64,000 nt of DNA from Blumeriella jaapii (GCA_009599575.1 VWND01000076.1:1426001-1490000); one strand, 5' to 3'. Positions 1 through 12,474 are shown, numbered from the stretch's first letter. Translations and numbers: made by a program. Notes: generated by a model not told the origin, from the letters alone.

Positions 1-1326
1 CTGGCAGGCTGTCACGTCGACGTGGGGAGTAGGGCAGGTGGGATAGGGGTACGCGAATCGCTCGCCTCGATGGCGCGTGAGCTGCCTTGCAGAAAGAACT
101 GTGGCACTCATATCGCCTTTTTCTGTAGCAAAAGTCAGAGCTAGAGCTGAGATAACTCCACGCTCCGGTGAATGTGGTCTTCGTCAACATGAGCGTACGG
201 TTTCAGCTTGTTGGCTTCGAGTAGGGGTCAGAACGCGGAATATCAAAGAATTTTTGCAGGAATGAGATATTCGCAATGTAGCTTGATAGGCATAGATTGG
301 TTTGTCTGCAATCTTTGCTGTGTATGCAAAAGGAAAAACACGCGCTATGCTTTTCCTTCTACCCTCTTTTGGTGGCTCGTCTTGAATTTTTTGTTCAATG
401 GTTCTTTCTGTTTAACAAACGATCTTGTGGCTTTCTTTGATGTTTGAACTTCAAGCTTGGATCATGGTAACTAATAAGCTGCCTTCTTGTTGTGCTAGAA
501 CGACGCTCCTTGTTATTTTATTTCCTTTGCATTCCTGAAGGCTACGAGTACATGTGACAAGAGCCTCCGGATTTATGGTTCTTCCGCTCGCCTGGCTAGT
601 GCGAGCCTCCCGGATCTCCAGTCTTAGACTGGAGACCCCTAAGATAAATACACATATAATACACATTTTTTTCAGAGAGTAAAACCCATCGTTTCTAGCC
701 CCCTGTCAGAGCTCCTACAGCCTCTCCGGCCATTCATGACTTTTTTTAAAATCCTTCTAAGCCTTACATTCAGCCATTTGCATTGCTTTTTGCATCGAAC
801 GGAAATGCAAGCCTTGTTTAAATCCTCTAGGATGTGGAATACTTTAATTCTGGCAGTGTTAATCCGATAAAAAGATTGACCTTTTACAATTGGTTATGAA
901 AGCCACAGCCGAGACTTCTATGATCAATGAAACAGCCTCTGTGACACGCAAATTGGCCGACGGTAGCATTCAACGCCAGCGTTAGCATCAATCTTTTTTT
1001 TTTCCGCTTATCTCTTGCATTTCTTCAATCACCTTCGAAACTCCATATATATTCCATGGGCTCTGATCAATCCTACTCATGGCAATCTACGCAAAAACAC
1101 TCCTTTCTCAACCATACCGTCGGAATCCCTAAGCATTGGGTTTGAATTCGGCACGTGTGCTACACGTGCAGTGCTTCACCGCTAGCGCCCTTTCCACATG
1201 GCCTCCAACGTAGTCTAAAACAGACAGCCCAGATCAGGTTACAACCAAACACGACCGCATTGCTATACCGTTCAATTGGCCTGTCTCACCCGCTCCCCTT
1301 CGCAACTGAGCAGTACCAATATCAAC
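1..1326. other. Left-edge intergenic stretch
   Basis: No open frame here has the length, codon pattern or splice signals of a gene. The frames present are under 80 codons and overlap one another on both strands. The sequence is not RIP-like and has no clear repeat. The last 150 bases before 1327 are rich in short CA-containing runs and probably hold the promoter and 5' leader of the small membrane-protein gene. Confidence 0.5.
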
Positions 1327-1903
1327 ATGGACACACCCCGACAGCGCATCGGGCGCCGCAACAACCTCAACCCCCCTGCCATTGCCCTCAACCGCCCCAA
1401 CATCCTCCATCGCCCTGGCCCCGTGCGCGCCCAGGCAGTAAGAAGACCGTTGAGAGGCACACTCATCGAGATCGGGTGGCGCAACACCTTTCTCTTCCAG
1501 ATCGCCTTCCACGATACCTCGAAGGACTCGCCAACTTGGTATTTGGTCTGCGCTTTGATGCTCAAGATGGTGAGGCTGCTGTTCTGGGGTACTGCATTGC
1601 TGCTGTATGTTGCGGTGCTGGCGTGGGTTGCGTGGCGCTATATTCTGGTACGCTTTCTTTTCTCCTTCCCCTCCTCCTTTTTTTTCTCATTACAACTTCT
1701 TTTTTTTTTTTTTTTTCCTTTTTTGGGGGGAGGGGGGGTGTTTATGTATTGTGCTTTTCGCGGAAGACCGAACGCTAACGGTTTGAAGGCAGCTCGGAAT
1801 CGAATCGTGCAAGGTCGGATTATTTGAAGCTCGGACAAAGGCAGTTAGGCAGTTTTTAAACGGAAATAGCTTTTGCTTTGCTAAACGTTGGGAGGACTTA
1901 TAA
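1327..1903 (+). CDS. Small single-pass membrane protein, function unknown (two exons)
   Basis: I do not recognise this gene. Exon 1 (1327-1647) starts MDTPRQRIGRRNN and encodes 107 residues: a basic, proline-rich N-terminal half, then a hydrophobic stretch from about residue 82 to 105 (LLFWGTALLLYVAVLAWVAW) that should cross a membrane. The intron (1648-1792) begins GTACGC, contains a long T-rich tract, has the branch-like sequence GCTAAC about 15 bases before its end, and ends GGCAG. Exon 2 (1793-1903) continues in phase and adds 36 residues (starting LGIESCKVGLFEA) to a TAA stop, giving 143 residues in all. The start is the first ATG of the frame. The fit of splice signals and frame on both sides is the main evidence that it is real; no homologue comes to mind. 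The many Arg before the membrane segment suggest that the N-terminus is cytosolic or in the matrix. Confidence 0.55.
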
Positions 1904-2417
1904 GCCTAGGCTCAAAAAGACTTTCTTCAGCCATTCCCTGTGATCACGATGCTTGTGGAGTCTCAAGTTATAACGTAGATTTTTTACCCGCTCGGAACCT
2001 CACCTTCCTTCACTTTTTCTTTCTTAGGAGAATATCGAGGACCTTTCATCTTTCCTGTACATGCTTATATGTATAACAGTACTGCCATATCGAATTGATT
2101 AGCACCAAGCCCGTCTCCCACTTCAGAGCTATGATGTATTTGAATGTTCAAAAACACTTGACGTGAATTAGATGGCAAAATTTTGACGCTATGATATATG
2201 AAAGGGCCTGTTGTCGATTCTTCGCTTGAATGCTTGGCGTCAACAAACTTCCAATAAGTGTAAAGAAAGGTGGTAAGCTTAGGTTCTTATTTCATGTTAC
2301 TTGTAGAATCCAGCGTTTTAAAAACCTATATCTATGTTTTCTTTAAGATCAGCTTTTTTGTTTTTTCATGTTTTACAAATAAATGATTTTTACTACTAAT
2401 CAACTACAAGATAAAAA
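1904..2417. other. Intergenic, no gene seen
   Basis: AT-leaning intergenic DNA with no convincing coding frame. Its last bases (about 2396-2417) resemble the end of the repeat unit that follows, as if a further truncated copy lay here. Confidence 0.4.
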
Positions 2418-2871
2418 ACCTGTCCTAGGTAGGATCTGGAACAGCGTGCTGCCGTCCTGGGGGAAAAACTTCAAACACTGTATTACTAAAGAATCCGGGA
2501 TTTTGTGAACTGGAGGAGGATTTCTTTTATTTCTTTTCAACTGCGCCTTTTCGGCTTGACTGAACGGTCCGTATGACCCAAAGAAACACTCAGCTTCAAC
2601 CGCTTCGACACTTTTATAAAGGTGGCTTCACGAACACAATGGAGAACCATCCCGCCTGTAGGGGAAGGGCTCAAATAGCAGACCACTTGTCATATATTTC
2701 TTTTATATAACTGCTTTTTCGAGGGTCTCTTTTTGTATGTAAAAATCCACAGATTAGCACGTCTTCAATGCCCTGCGGGAGGCTTGAGGTTGCGCAGTTT
2801 GACTGCCCCCTCCAGACGTTAAATAATATCATTATTATTATTATTATTATCATTATCAATTACAAGATAAA
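2418..2871. repeat. Direct repeat unit, copy 1 (~454 bp)
   Basis: This segment and 2989-3430 are two copies of one unit in the same orientation. Shared blocks include the opening acctg(t/c)c(c)t(a/t)aggtag, the central block around 2644-2690, the block around 2745-2815, and a shared end attacaagataaa. The copies differ by substitutions and small indels. No coding potential was found. A short AT trinucleotide run (attatt) lies near the end. Confidence 0.75.
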
Positions 2872-2988
2872 TGGCCGCAAAAGCCGGATCATCCACCCAC
2901 TTCGGACACCGAAGCACTGCGCTATCTTGGAGAGCTGAACGCGAAGCAATTCGCGGAACTTCTTTATACCACTGAGTTTTACTCTTTT

Positions 2989-3430
2989 ACCTGCCTTAGG
3001 TAGACTCTGGAGCAGCGTATTGCCGTCCCAAAGGAAAAGTTTCAAACATTGTATTACTAACGATTAGGTTTGGGTTGAAAAGTTTTGGATTTCTCGCGTT
3101 TTTGCTTTGTTTTATATAATCTCGCCGATTGGCTTGACCAATGGTTATGCGACCAACAAAAACATTCAGCGTTTTGGCTTTGATTATATTCGAAGTTTAT
3201 TTTACGAACACAATAGAGAACCATCCCGCCTGTAGGGGAAGGGCTCAAATAGCAGACCACTTGTCGCACATTTCTTTTACATAACTGCTTTCTCGGAGGT
3301 CTTTTCTTATATGTAAAAATCCACAGATTAGCACGTCTCCAACGCCCTGCGGAAGGCTTGAGGTTGCGCAGTTTCACTGCCCCTTCCAGACGTTGAATTA
3401 TATCATTATCATCATTAATTACAAGATAAA
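2989..3430. repeat. Direct repeat unit, copy 2 (~442 bp)
   Basis: Second copy of the unit at 2418-2871, separated from it by 117 bp of unrelated sequence. Its central region (about 3060-3200) is more diverged and AT-richer than copy 1. The arrangement of two matching ends around a very short interior resembles a miniature terminal-repeat element, but neither unit has clear TG...CA ends. Confidence 0.75.
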
Positions 3431-4089
3431 AACAATTTGAGATCACGACGATCCAATATTGCCTAAGTCGCTTTCTATGCTATGGAAAAAAGCTTTGAAA
3501 AAAGACTCTGTAGGGCAGTTGGTAAACAAAACGTGAGCCCTGATCGGGTTTTAAGCTTACAGCTCTTATATCATGGATTTTTTGGCAAGGTGCCAACCTC
3601 CTCGATCACAAATGTTTCAATTATTTTTCAAGCCATTCTTCTAGCAAGGCTTGAGAAATCTTGCGGTTCCTTACGAAAATCGGGTGCTGTAGCAAAACCG
3701 GTAACTTTTACTGCCATTTTAACGGCATATCTAATGCTTCTGGTAATGGCCATGTACGGGAGGCATCTTATCAAGGAGAATTTGTGGATTGATAGGTTTG
3801 AAACGTCTGATTGCAGCTACTGATTGGTCAAAAAGTTTCTCAGTACAAGTATTGAGGCAAAAAGCAAACGGGGAATACTTGGTGAATGTACCTGATCCCC
3901 TTCCCCCCCATGTTTTATTCTTTGCTGGCTGTTTCCAAGGATTTTTCAAAAATCATAATCACTAACATAGAAAGGTATAGCTTCGGCCGATTGACAAACA
4001 GAAGAAGATCCGCAGGTCTTTTCAACCTTTTTCAAAAGCATACATAATGACAATCTCAGCGCTCACCCGATTACGATCATTCTTCCATC
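3431..4089. other. Intergenic, no gene seen
   Basis: A 113-codon frame at 3482-3823 shows no recognisable motif, membrane segment or splice context, and I do not call it. The stretch ends where similarity to the copia family at 34987-54418 begins. Confidence 0.4.
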
Positions 4090-4242
4090 CGATTTGTTTG
4101 CGATAAACATGATTTTGTTCTTCTATAATTGATAATTATCAGCGCCCTTCAGCTTTATAGCTTCAAAGAGATTTATAGAAATTGTAGCCATTTTGCGCGG
4201 GCGCGCAGGTTCGAAGGGTTTTGGTGAAAAAGGAAATAATCT

Positions 4243-4544
4243 TGTTGCGCTATATTTACATTCCTTTATTATCTTTCATTTCTTTTGTTCCAGATTTATT
4301 CTTCCTATACGCTTTCAGTAGTTAGATGTTTCTGGAGCTCGGAAAAGCTCGTAGTCACGTGATAACGAGCCTTTTCGGAGATTAGTTTTTCCGAGCGACT
4401 GACTAAGCGAGCCCGAACCTTTCGTTTTCTGCGAAAAGCTCGCCAGTCAAACTTAGAATAATATAAGTAATATTTAATTGCATACAATTCATCCGTTCTA
4501 GCTTCCGGTGAAGATTTCTACCGACTATTCGGCTATGCACGACA
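4243..4544 (+). repeat. 5' LTR of the 4.2-12.5 kb copia (302 bp)
   Basis: Begins TGTTGCGCTATATT and ends ATGCACGACA, matching 12173-12474 over the same length. Differences are transitions; the two LTRs are mutated at different places, with the left part worse in the 3' LTR and the right part worse in the 5' LTR. Confidence 0.93.
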
Positions 4545-4562
4545 GTTATAAGCCTCGGAGCT
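4545..4562 (+). promoter_or_regulatory. Primer-binding site resembling the Met-tRNA anticodon arm
   Basis: Directly after the 5' LTR the sequence is GTTATAAGCCTCGGAGC. Undoing likely G-to-A and C-to-T changes gives GTTATGAGCCCCGG, which contains the complement of the CTCATAA anticodon loop of tRNA-Met plus stem bases. It does not start with TGG as a site for a tRNA 3' end would. Half-tRNA priming of this kind is known for Drosophila copia. Confidence 0.55.
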
Positions 4563-4991
4563 AATTAATAAGCTTTTTTCTGCAATACATACGCTAGAAA
4601 ACTCGTTAGGAACTTTTACCGGTTAATTTATTCGAATTGTTAAAAGATATTCGTAAAAAGTTATATTTTGCAAAGTTTTTTTTATTTGGCAAAAGGCTAC
4701 GAATCGATAAAAAGTTATTGAAAGTGCGGGAAGCATTAATTCTTCGATTTTTTTAATTTACAAATTTTATTTTTATTTTTCTATTTTTTTTAATTTAGTT
4801 AATCGATCTTTTATAACGAAAACAATATATCGGCCCCCACGAAAAAAAAGGTTTTTTTTTACGATTTAAAATCGTAGATTTTTTAATTAAAAACGTATAA
4901 ATTTTACCGATCAGGGATTTTTCTTTTCGATTACACCGATTCTGACTTTCCATTTCGTTTTTTTATTAATAAACGATTATAAAAATAATCG

Positions 4992-6480
4992 CTATATCAG
5001 TTTATCGATTAAAAAAATAAAAAGCGCTAAGCAGACTACGATCGAAAATGCGTCGAATACAACAGTATAACCGAAGCAAAAAGGGCCGCCGTTACGATTG
5101 GCAACTTTTTCGACAGGCTTCGACCAGCCAATCTGATCTTCGACGATTTGAAAAATAAAATCGATTATTTTTTTAAAAACCATTTAAAAAAGCTTAAAAA
5201 ATAGCAGAAGTACGTTATTGCCTATTAGAAGTTGTTCGACTAAATCTTTTTAATTATAAAAACTAATTTAATAAATTTTGCAATTGCTTAATCGGAAATC
5301 AACGCTATTAATAATAAAAAAGCGTACGCCATTTTTTATATTAATTTGCAAAAAAAATTTTTAATAAATAAAAGTATGCGTAAAGTTAAAAATTTATATT
5401 ATAAAAAGAAGCAAAAGTTATTTCAGGCCCTCGTTCGTATTTTGAAAAAGAATATTGCTTTTGCACATTTTTCCGTGGTTAGCTCCGTCAGATCTGATTA
5501 TAAAAACACTTTCCGCAAGACGTACAGCGAGAAAATAAATATTATAAAATAGGTAAAAAAATAGCAGACCGCTTACAAAACAGCTGTCGAATATAAAATT
5601 TCTAATATAAATAGCCGCTACGCTGCCACCGATTTTTTCGACGCAATCGCCGTATATATTAATTTATAATAAGCGAACGGCAAAAAAGCTGAGTATTTAA
5701 AAAACGAATTTGCTAGCTTTTTTATAAAAAAGATTTTAATCGAATTAAATTTTATAATTTTTTCTTTTGAAAACAACCGAGGATTCGATAATTCAGGCCG
5801 AAAAGTCGGAGTTTTCGCCATTTTTTTTTTTCGATTTTAAAAAACAACGATATTTCGAAAAATCGTAAAAAAAAAAAAAAAAAAAAAAAAGCAAAAAGGA
5901 AAAAGGAAAAGGGTATAACTGCCCATGCGACATTTTCAAAAAGCGTTATTTTTATTTTTTCAACCGATTGTAAAAAGCTTTTATACGTAATAAATAATCG
6001 TCGTAAAAAAAAAACTTTTTTTAACTTTTTAAATAAGTAAAAAATCGCTGAAATGCGAAAAAAGCTGTTTTTTAATTATAAAAAAGCTTTAAAAGCTTTT
6101 AAATAAAAAGAATATTCAAATGGTCGCAATTAACAAAATTTTTAGAATTCTAACAATTAAGCCAAAATAAATTCCAAAATTAATTTCTAAAAACGATTAG
6201 AAGGAGTTTTTTACCGCAATTTTTTGTCTTTTTTGCTTTGATGCGATTAAAAAGCATTTCGGAATCAACGTTCTAGCTTTAAAACTTAATTAATATTATT
6301 TTTTAAACAAAAATACTTTTTTTAACAATTGCTTTAGAATTTATTTAATAAACGATAAGAATCTTTTTATCGAAAAGTTTTACAAAAAGATTAATAATCT
6401 TATTAACAGCGTTTATATAAGCATATAAAATTTTTTAATCGTCGAAAAAAAAAATCGTTTAATAAAAAAGGCTTTTCGCA
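4992..6480 (+). pseudogene. Probable gag region of the 4.2 kb copia, heavily decayed
   Basis: This part lies between the primer-binding site and the pre-integrase domain, where copia gag is expected. Short lysine-rich frames remain (for example 5346-5552), but stops are frequent and no intact zinc knuckle can be read. The placement is by position more than by motif. Confidence 0.4.
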
Positions 6481-6489
6481 AAAAAAATA

Positions 6490-7810
6490 AAAAGCTTTAA
6501 AATATAATTTTTAATAACGTAGCGTTCGTTCCAGATTTTATTACTAATATTATTTCCGCTAGTCTTTTGGCTAAAAAAAATTATTGGTTTTAAAAGTCGA
6601 ATAATACTTTTCGTTTTAAAAATTTTAAAAACTTTATTTTAAAATGTTAATATCAAACGATCGCCGATTTTTGTGTATTTGAATATATTAAAATCAATTG
6701 CTTTTTTTGTTCGCATTTCTTACGTAATAATTTAAACTTTTTAAAACGTAATTCGCTCGGCCTAATAATTTATATAATTTCGAAACGTCGTACGCGTTAT
6801 AAATTTAAGAAAAGCAGCGTGTTTATATACGATCGGGATAACGATGCGCGCTTATAGCATTTTTGTTCGGGCTATTTAAATAAAAACGCGTTCGAAAAGC
6901 TGGTCGAAAATATTCGTAAAATAAAAATTAAAAGTTTAATTAAGATAGAATGCGAAAAGTGTGCTGTTACGCATTTAAAACAGATAATTTCAAAAGCAAT
7001 ATTAAAAAATAAGTTTTTTAAATTTTTTTTTCGCATCGGCTGGAATTTTTACGATTATTTCAAAAGTCGTAAAAAAGCTTACAACGGCTCGATGTAAATG
7101 TTTTTAATAAAAGACGAATATAATAAAAAAATTTGAGTTTTCGCTATTAAAACGAAAAATATAAAAATTGTTTTGAACCGTTTTCAAACGTTCGACGTAT
7201 AAATAAAACGCTAATACAACTTTTCCATTTGCAAAATTCGATAAAATAACGAATCGTCGGTAATTTTAAAATAAAAAAATATTATTTCGAAATATTAGAA
7301 ATAAGCGGAGCGCGAAAATATCGATTTGAAATTGATTTTATTTTACGTGTATTAGTCAAATGGCTCGATCGAACGAGCAAAAAAAAAAGTAATTAAACGT
7401 TCGATAAAAATAAAAATTAAAACGGGATTTCCAATTTTCTTTTGGCCCGAAACGATAAAAGCAGCAGCGCATTTGTATAATATATCGCCGCTTGCGAAAA
7501 AATAATTTAAATTTTTAAATGAAATTTTGCATAACTGGTTTAAATAATATTTCCGGTATTACGATTCTGCTATTATAAAACGCGTACGGCCGATTTCAGA
7601 CCAAATTAAAGCAAAATTTATGCGTACGAAGTTCGTGCGTATTTAATAATAAAAAATCGGAAAGCTATAAAATACAAAAAAGAATTTAAAGTTTTTCCGA
7701 AAAAATACATCGGATATTTAATTAAATATAGCGCTTTTAATATTTACAAAATCTGGATATTTTAGCTAATGCGTATGATTACGAGCCGAAACGTAGTATT
7801 TGACGAGTCC
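6490..7810 (+). pseudogene. Copia protease end, pre-integrase and integrase remnant
   Basis: Read through stops, the plus strand shows an order typical of copia Pol: a segment near 6520 like NVAFVPDF.TN..SASLLAK, the Cys pair of the integrase zinc region near 6950 (ECEKCAV), an integrase core around 7040-7200 (AYNG.., IKDEYNKKIWVF), and a C-terminal copia motif near 7710-7810 (GYLIKYSAFNIYKIW). All frames are interrupted by TAA/TAG. Confidence 0.75.
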
Positions 7811-9089
7811 AAATTCTATTTTTCGAAAGCTGAAAGTCCAAGTCCTATAACTAAATTAAAATTTTAAAAAACCGTGGAATTTATCGAAAACGCGAAAAAC
7901 GAAAAAGCTTAAAACGCTAAATATCAGATATTAGCGGGCGGTTTTAATAGCGGCGCAGATTAGTAAAATTCGGTATGCTAAAAAAAGGATAATATAAAAA
8001 AAAAGTTATTATTACAAAACGAACAATTTTCAGATTTTACAAAAGGGAATAAAAGTTTTTTTCCACCGGAGCCGTTATCAGAACCAAAACCGATTTCAGA
8101 CTTTTTTAATATATTTTTAAAATCTACGATAAAAAAAAAGGATATTTTAATACTAATGGATTTAGATATTCCAAAAAAAGCTAAATCCTCGGAAATGAAA
8201 AATCTAATAAAAATCGAAGCGATCGAGCTTTTTTTTACGGTCGATTTAAACGTTCAAAGCTCGAGAGTAATAGTTTTTTATAAAAGCTTTTTCGATAAAG
8301 CTATTACCGACCAGTTTTAATTTTCAGAATTAATTATCAGTCGGAAATATATAAAACATATTCGAAATATTTTAATCGACGCGATAAAAGCGTTAGAAAA
8401 TTATGAAAATCCAAAAAAAAATAATAAATTAGCAAAGCTTATTATTGCAAAACAGGATAAAACAAAGCAAAGCTTTAGAAGGTTTTTCGGCGCGGGTATA
8501 AAAATGGCCTTATACGAAAAAGCGCGTAATTTAATTTTTTAAATTATAATTAAAAGCTATCGTCCGGCAGATTAGGCGCCAAATCGATTTAAAATAAAGC
8601 AGCCATCTGAACGATTGCTTTTGAAAGTTTTTTTAAAGTTAATTATTAAAAAAAAGGTATTATTTAAAAAAAGTAAAAAAAACAAATCGAAGTTTCCGAT
8701 AAGCGATGGAAAGCAGCTGATTTTAAAAATTGCTAAACGAAATCGTACAGATTTTATTTTACACTGGCCGGATAAACCGAAAGTATACGCTACGGTATGC
8801 GAAATCTTTTAATTAGTAGTTTTATTTATTAAACAATAGATCGACGAATTCGTTTATACGTTTTAGACAAACGAGCCGATTTAAATGAATGGAAAAGATT
8901 TTCAGGCTGTCCACGCAATAATAGCGGCTTCGATAAAAAAAAAGTCGATAAGAAATATTTAACTTTTCGATCAAAAATAATATCGGAATAATTTTTCGAA
9001 GATTTTAAAAACTGAAACGAATTGAAAAATCATTAAATAAAAAAGCAGTTCAGAAAAAAAGCAAAAACCGAGATTAAAAATTTAAAAAT

Positions 9090-10560
9090 TAAAAAATGCT
9101 GGAAAATTATTAAAAAAAATGAAATTATAAAGCTTATTTTATTTAAATAGGTTTTTATATACAAAACGAACAGCTTAAGCGAATTGCAGCGGTGCAAATC
9201 GAAATTAATCGTAAAAAAAAACTTTTAAAACGAAGTTTTAATTTTTTTTATATACGCAATTATATTCGCAGTTCGTTTTTTCCGAACGGTTATAACGCTG
9301 GCGGCCTATTTCGATCTGAAAATTAAGCAATTCGATATAATTAATATTTTCGTTAATATAAAACGAAATTTTAAAAGTGAATTAGTTACGTGCTATTTGC
9401 TTAATAAATTTAAACAATTAGATATGATAATACAGCTAGACCGAGTTTTGTATAAATTAAAAAACTTTTTAGCTTTGTGATACGGCGAATTTGCCAATAT
9501 TTTAAAAAAGCTAAAGCTCGAATTAATAAGCGAAAAGCCTTATATATTCGTTAACGAAATGCGAAGCGTATACGTAGCGTTTTACGTAAACGATATTTAA
9601 GTTTTATATTACGCTTTCCATTCGTTAAAAGCCGACGAAATTATTTTCGGTTTGAAAAAGACCTACGAATTTATAAGCATAAAAAATCTGAATTACTTTT
9701 TCGGAATTCGTATTTTACGAAATAAATAAAAGAAAAAAGTTTTTCTGTTTTACGACTCGTATATCGAAAAAATCGCTACGAAGTTTAATATATGCAAAAG
9801 GCGCTTTTTAAACACGCTTTTTAATTTGCGAATTTGTTAAAAACCCAAGCGTAGTCACGCTTTCGCAAATCAAAAAGTATTAAAAAAAAATCGGTTTAAT
9901 TTTGTATACGGCCATTATGCTTCGATCCGACGTGGCCTTCGCAGCTTTTCAGTTTTTTTATTTTTTTATTAACTCAAATTTTTAATATTTCGAAGCAGCC
10001 AATTAAACGCTTCGATATTTTTATAAAACGAGGTTTTTAAAAATCGTTTATAATCGGGAAAAGCGGAAAAACCAATTAATAGTTTTTACCGACGTTTTTT
10101 TCGCCGACGATTTAAAAACTCGGAAATCTTTTTAAAAATATATTTTCTTTTTTTTCGGAAATGCTATTTTGTAAAAAGTTGTACGATAAAACACAGTTAT
10201 TATTTTTTTTATTAAAACGGAGCTATTTGCTTATATAGCGACCGTAAAAAAAATAATAGCATTTTAACGTTTTTTTAAAAAGCTTCGATTCGACGTTGTT
10301 TTTGAATAAAACGTATATTACGATAATTAGCAAACGATTAAATTAATCGTAAAAAACAAAAAAAAAATTTTTACGAAATTCCGCCACGTCGATATAAATA
10401 ATATATAAATTCGCCAAAAGTATTAAAATAGAAAGTTTAAAATCATATATTTTTTAACAAATAAAATATACGCAAACGGTTTTACTAAAAATCTGACCCG
10501 ATAAAAGCACGAGAGTTTCGTTAAATTCCTTAATTTACGGGATTTTCGAAGCCTTATCGA
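9090..10560 (+). pseudogene. Copia reverse transcriptase and RNase H remnant
   Basis: Recognisable pieces in order are: IKQFDIINIFVN (9320-9360, the copia QxDVxxAFL motif), LYKLKNFLALWYGEF-like text with the Trp now a stop (9450-9490), VAFYVNDI (9575-9600, the YVDD box), KKTYEFISIKNLNYFFGIRI (about 9655-9720), and near 10390-10530 the RNase H tail (FRHVDINNI ... ANGFTKNLTR.KHE). Stops are of RIP type. Confidence 0.8.
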
Positions 10561-12172
10561 AAAGCTCGATTAATCGAGCTGAAAAGCTTGCATATTGCAG
10601 ACGTATATTTATTTAAACAAATTTTTATTAAAATTTAAAATATAACAAAAACCATTTTTTAAGTAAAAAAAATCCGAACTTTTCGCAAATTTAAAAACTC
10701 AAAACCAAATCGCTCAGCTTTGCAAAAGGTCAAAAATATAATCCGTCAAAACAATAATCCGCGCTCGACGCTTCGCGACAATCAAGCCTGGGATAAATTT
10801 TCCGATAAGCTTTTTAAAAACAACTGCCGCCGGCTATATAGCCGGAGCATTTTTTTTTTTTTGCGAAGCTTTATCAAATTAAAAACCAAAAACGTTTAGC
10901 AAAAAGGTCGCCGCGAGATTTCCTTTTAAACTTTCAGAAACGAAAGCATTTTTTGATAGATCGTAGCCAGGCTTTATTTCGTTAGCACGTAAAGCAAACG
11001 TAAAAGTTTTTATTCGAAAAGCAAAAAGCTAAAAAATTCTACGAGCCGCGGCGAGCTTCGCGTCAGTAATACGCTTTGTAATTATTAGTTTTGCTTTTGA
11101 ATTACGATCGATTTAAAAGCTTATTTTTTTGCATTTTTAAAGCCGTTTTAATCGTGAAATAAAAAATAACCGTTATATTTTAAAAATCGATCAGCAAAAA
11201 CGACAGAGTTTTTTCGATAAAACTAACCGTTTTAGTAATTTTGTTAATCCGAATTTTAAAAACGGAAGACTACGCAGCTAAAACGTTCGCGTCGGCCGGA
11301 ATGCACGACGTGCTAATTGCGTAATATCGATAGCAACGAGTTTTAATTAAATTCGATAAGCAATCGTAATTTAAGTTTTCAATTGCTTCGCGAGCAATAT
11401 AAATTATATAAAAAATAAAATTGGAAGGCTTAGAAATAACAGGCTTTTTGGTTTTAATACGAGCGCGTTTTGAAAAACGATTATCGTCGTTATTTTTATT
11501 TCCAGTTTTTTTTTTTCGCTCTAATAATCCCCGGCCGCTTTTTTTCCAAAGGCGCCAGTATTCTGCTCTTCTTTTCCGGAAATGCTATCAGAACCGAAAC
11601 CACCGCTAATAGCTTTTTTTACTGTTAGCAGCGTTTTTTTTTATTTCCAGGCGTTATATCGGCATTTTTTCGAGGCCAGGCAAGTATGGATTTTCGAAAA
11701 AACCGTCTAAAAAAACGAAATATCGAAAGGATCGCTCCTTTCGAAAAGGTTAAAAAAAGACGAATTAGCCGAAAAAGCCGACTGATTGCGTAAAATAAAT
11801 TTCGCAAAACTTCGATTACGCAAGCGCCGAGAACTGAAAGTCCGAAAAGCTAGGCCAATTGGTCGCGTAAAGCCCACGCGGACGATTTTTTTTTTTTGGG
11901 TGTAAGAAAAACTATATCGATGTTTTTAATTAAAATAATGGAATTTAAATTTATTAAAAAATTAATGGAAAAATAAAAAAGTTAAGGTTTTTAAAAGCGA
12001 CGAAACTTTTATTTAAACTGAATTGGCTTTATTTACGCTTCGCAACGATAAAAAATATAAATAAGTTATATAAATATTATAATATCGCGTTACGGCCGTA
12101 TTCGGACGATAAAAAGATTTTTCCGCGTTTTAAAAATAGCTGATCACCGGATTAGCAATTAGCTAAAAAATG
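10561..12172. other. Unexplained 3' region of the 4.2 kb copia
   Basis: About 1.6 kb separates the end of RNase H from the 3' LTR. Copia elements usually have a short 3' untranslated region. Short basic frames appear on both strands (11421-11609 plus, 11625-11807 minus) but none is recognisable. It could be an extra reading frame on either strand, a captured fragment, or a long 3' leader. Confidence 0.45.
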
Positions 12173-12474
12173 TATTGCGTTATATTTACATTTTTTTATT
12201 ATTTTTTATTTTTTTTATTTTAAATTTATTTTTCCTATACGCTTTTAGTAATTAAATGTTTTTGAAGCTCGGAAAAGCTCGTAGTCACGTGATAACGAGC
12301 CTTTTCGGAGACTAGTTTTTCCGAGCGACTGATTAAGCGAGCCCGAACCTTCCGTTTTCTGCGGAGAGCTCGCCAGTCAGATTTAGAATAATATAAGTAA
12401 TATCCAACTGCATACAATTCATTCGTTCCAGCCTCCGGTGAGGGTTCCTACCGACTATTCGGCTATGCACGACA
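12173..12474 (+). repeat. 3' LTR of the 4.2-12.5 kb copia (302 bp)
   Basis: Begins TATTGCGTTATATT, where the 5' LTR has TGTTGCGCTATATT: two of the transitions expected of RIP. It ends ATGCACGACA, followed by the target duplicate GATCT at 12475-12479. Confidence 0.93.

Larger units (their letters stand above)
4243..12474 (+). mobile_element. Complete RIP-mutated Ty1/copia retrotransposon (8.2 kb)
   Basis: An 8232-bp element flanked by two 302-bp LTRs in direct orientation, with a 5-bp target duplication (AATCT/GATCT). Domain order integrase, then reverse transcriptase, then RNase H identifies Ty1/copia rather than Ty3/gypsy. The interior is very AT-rich and every frame is broken by TAA/TAG codons, as RIP would produce. 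It sits inside a truncated copia of another family. A region of about 1.6 kb between the end of RNase H (about 10560) and the 3' LTR is unusually long and unexplained. Confidence 0.92.

Noticed and set aside
1234..1838. Other frames overlapping the small membrane-protein gene on both strands
   Set aside because: Only the 1327 frame is supported by matching splice signals and a continuing second exon.
3482..3823. 113-codon plus-strand frame
   Set aside because: No motif, no splice signals and composition like the surrounding non-coding DNA.
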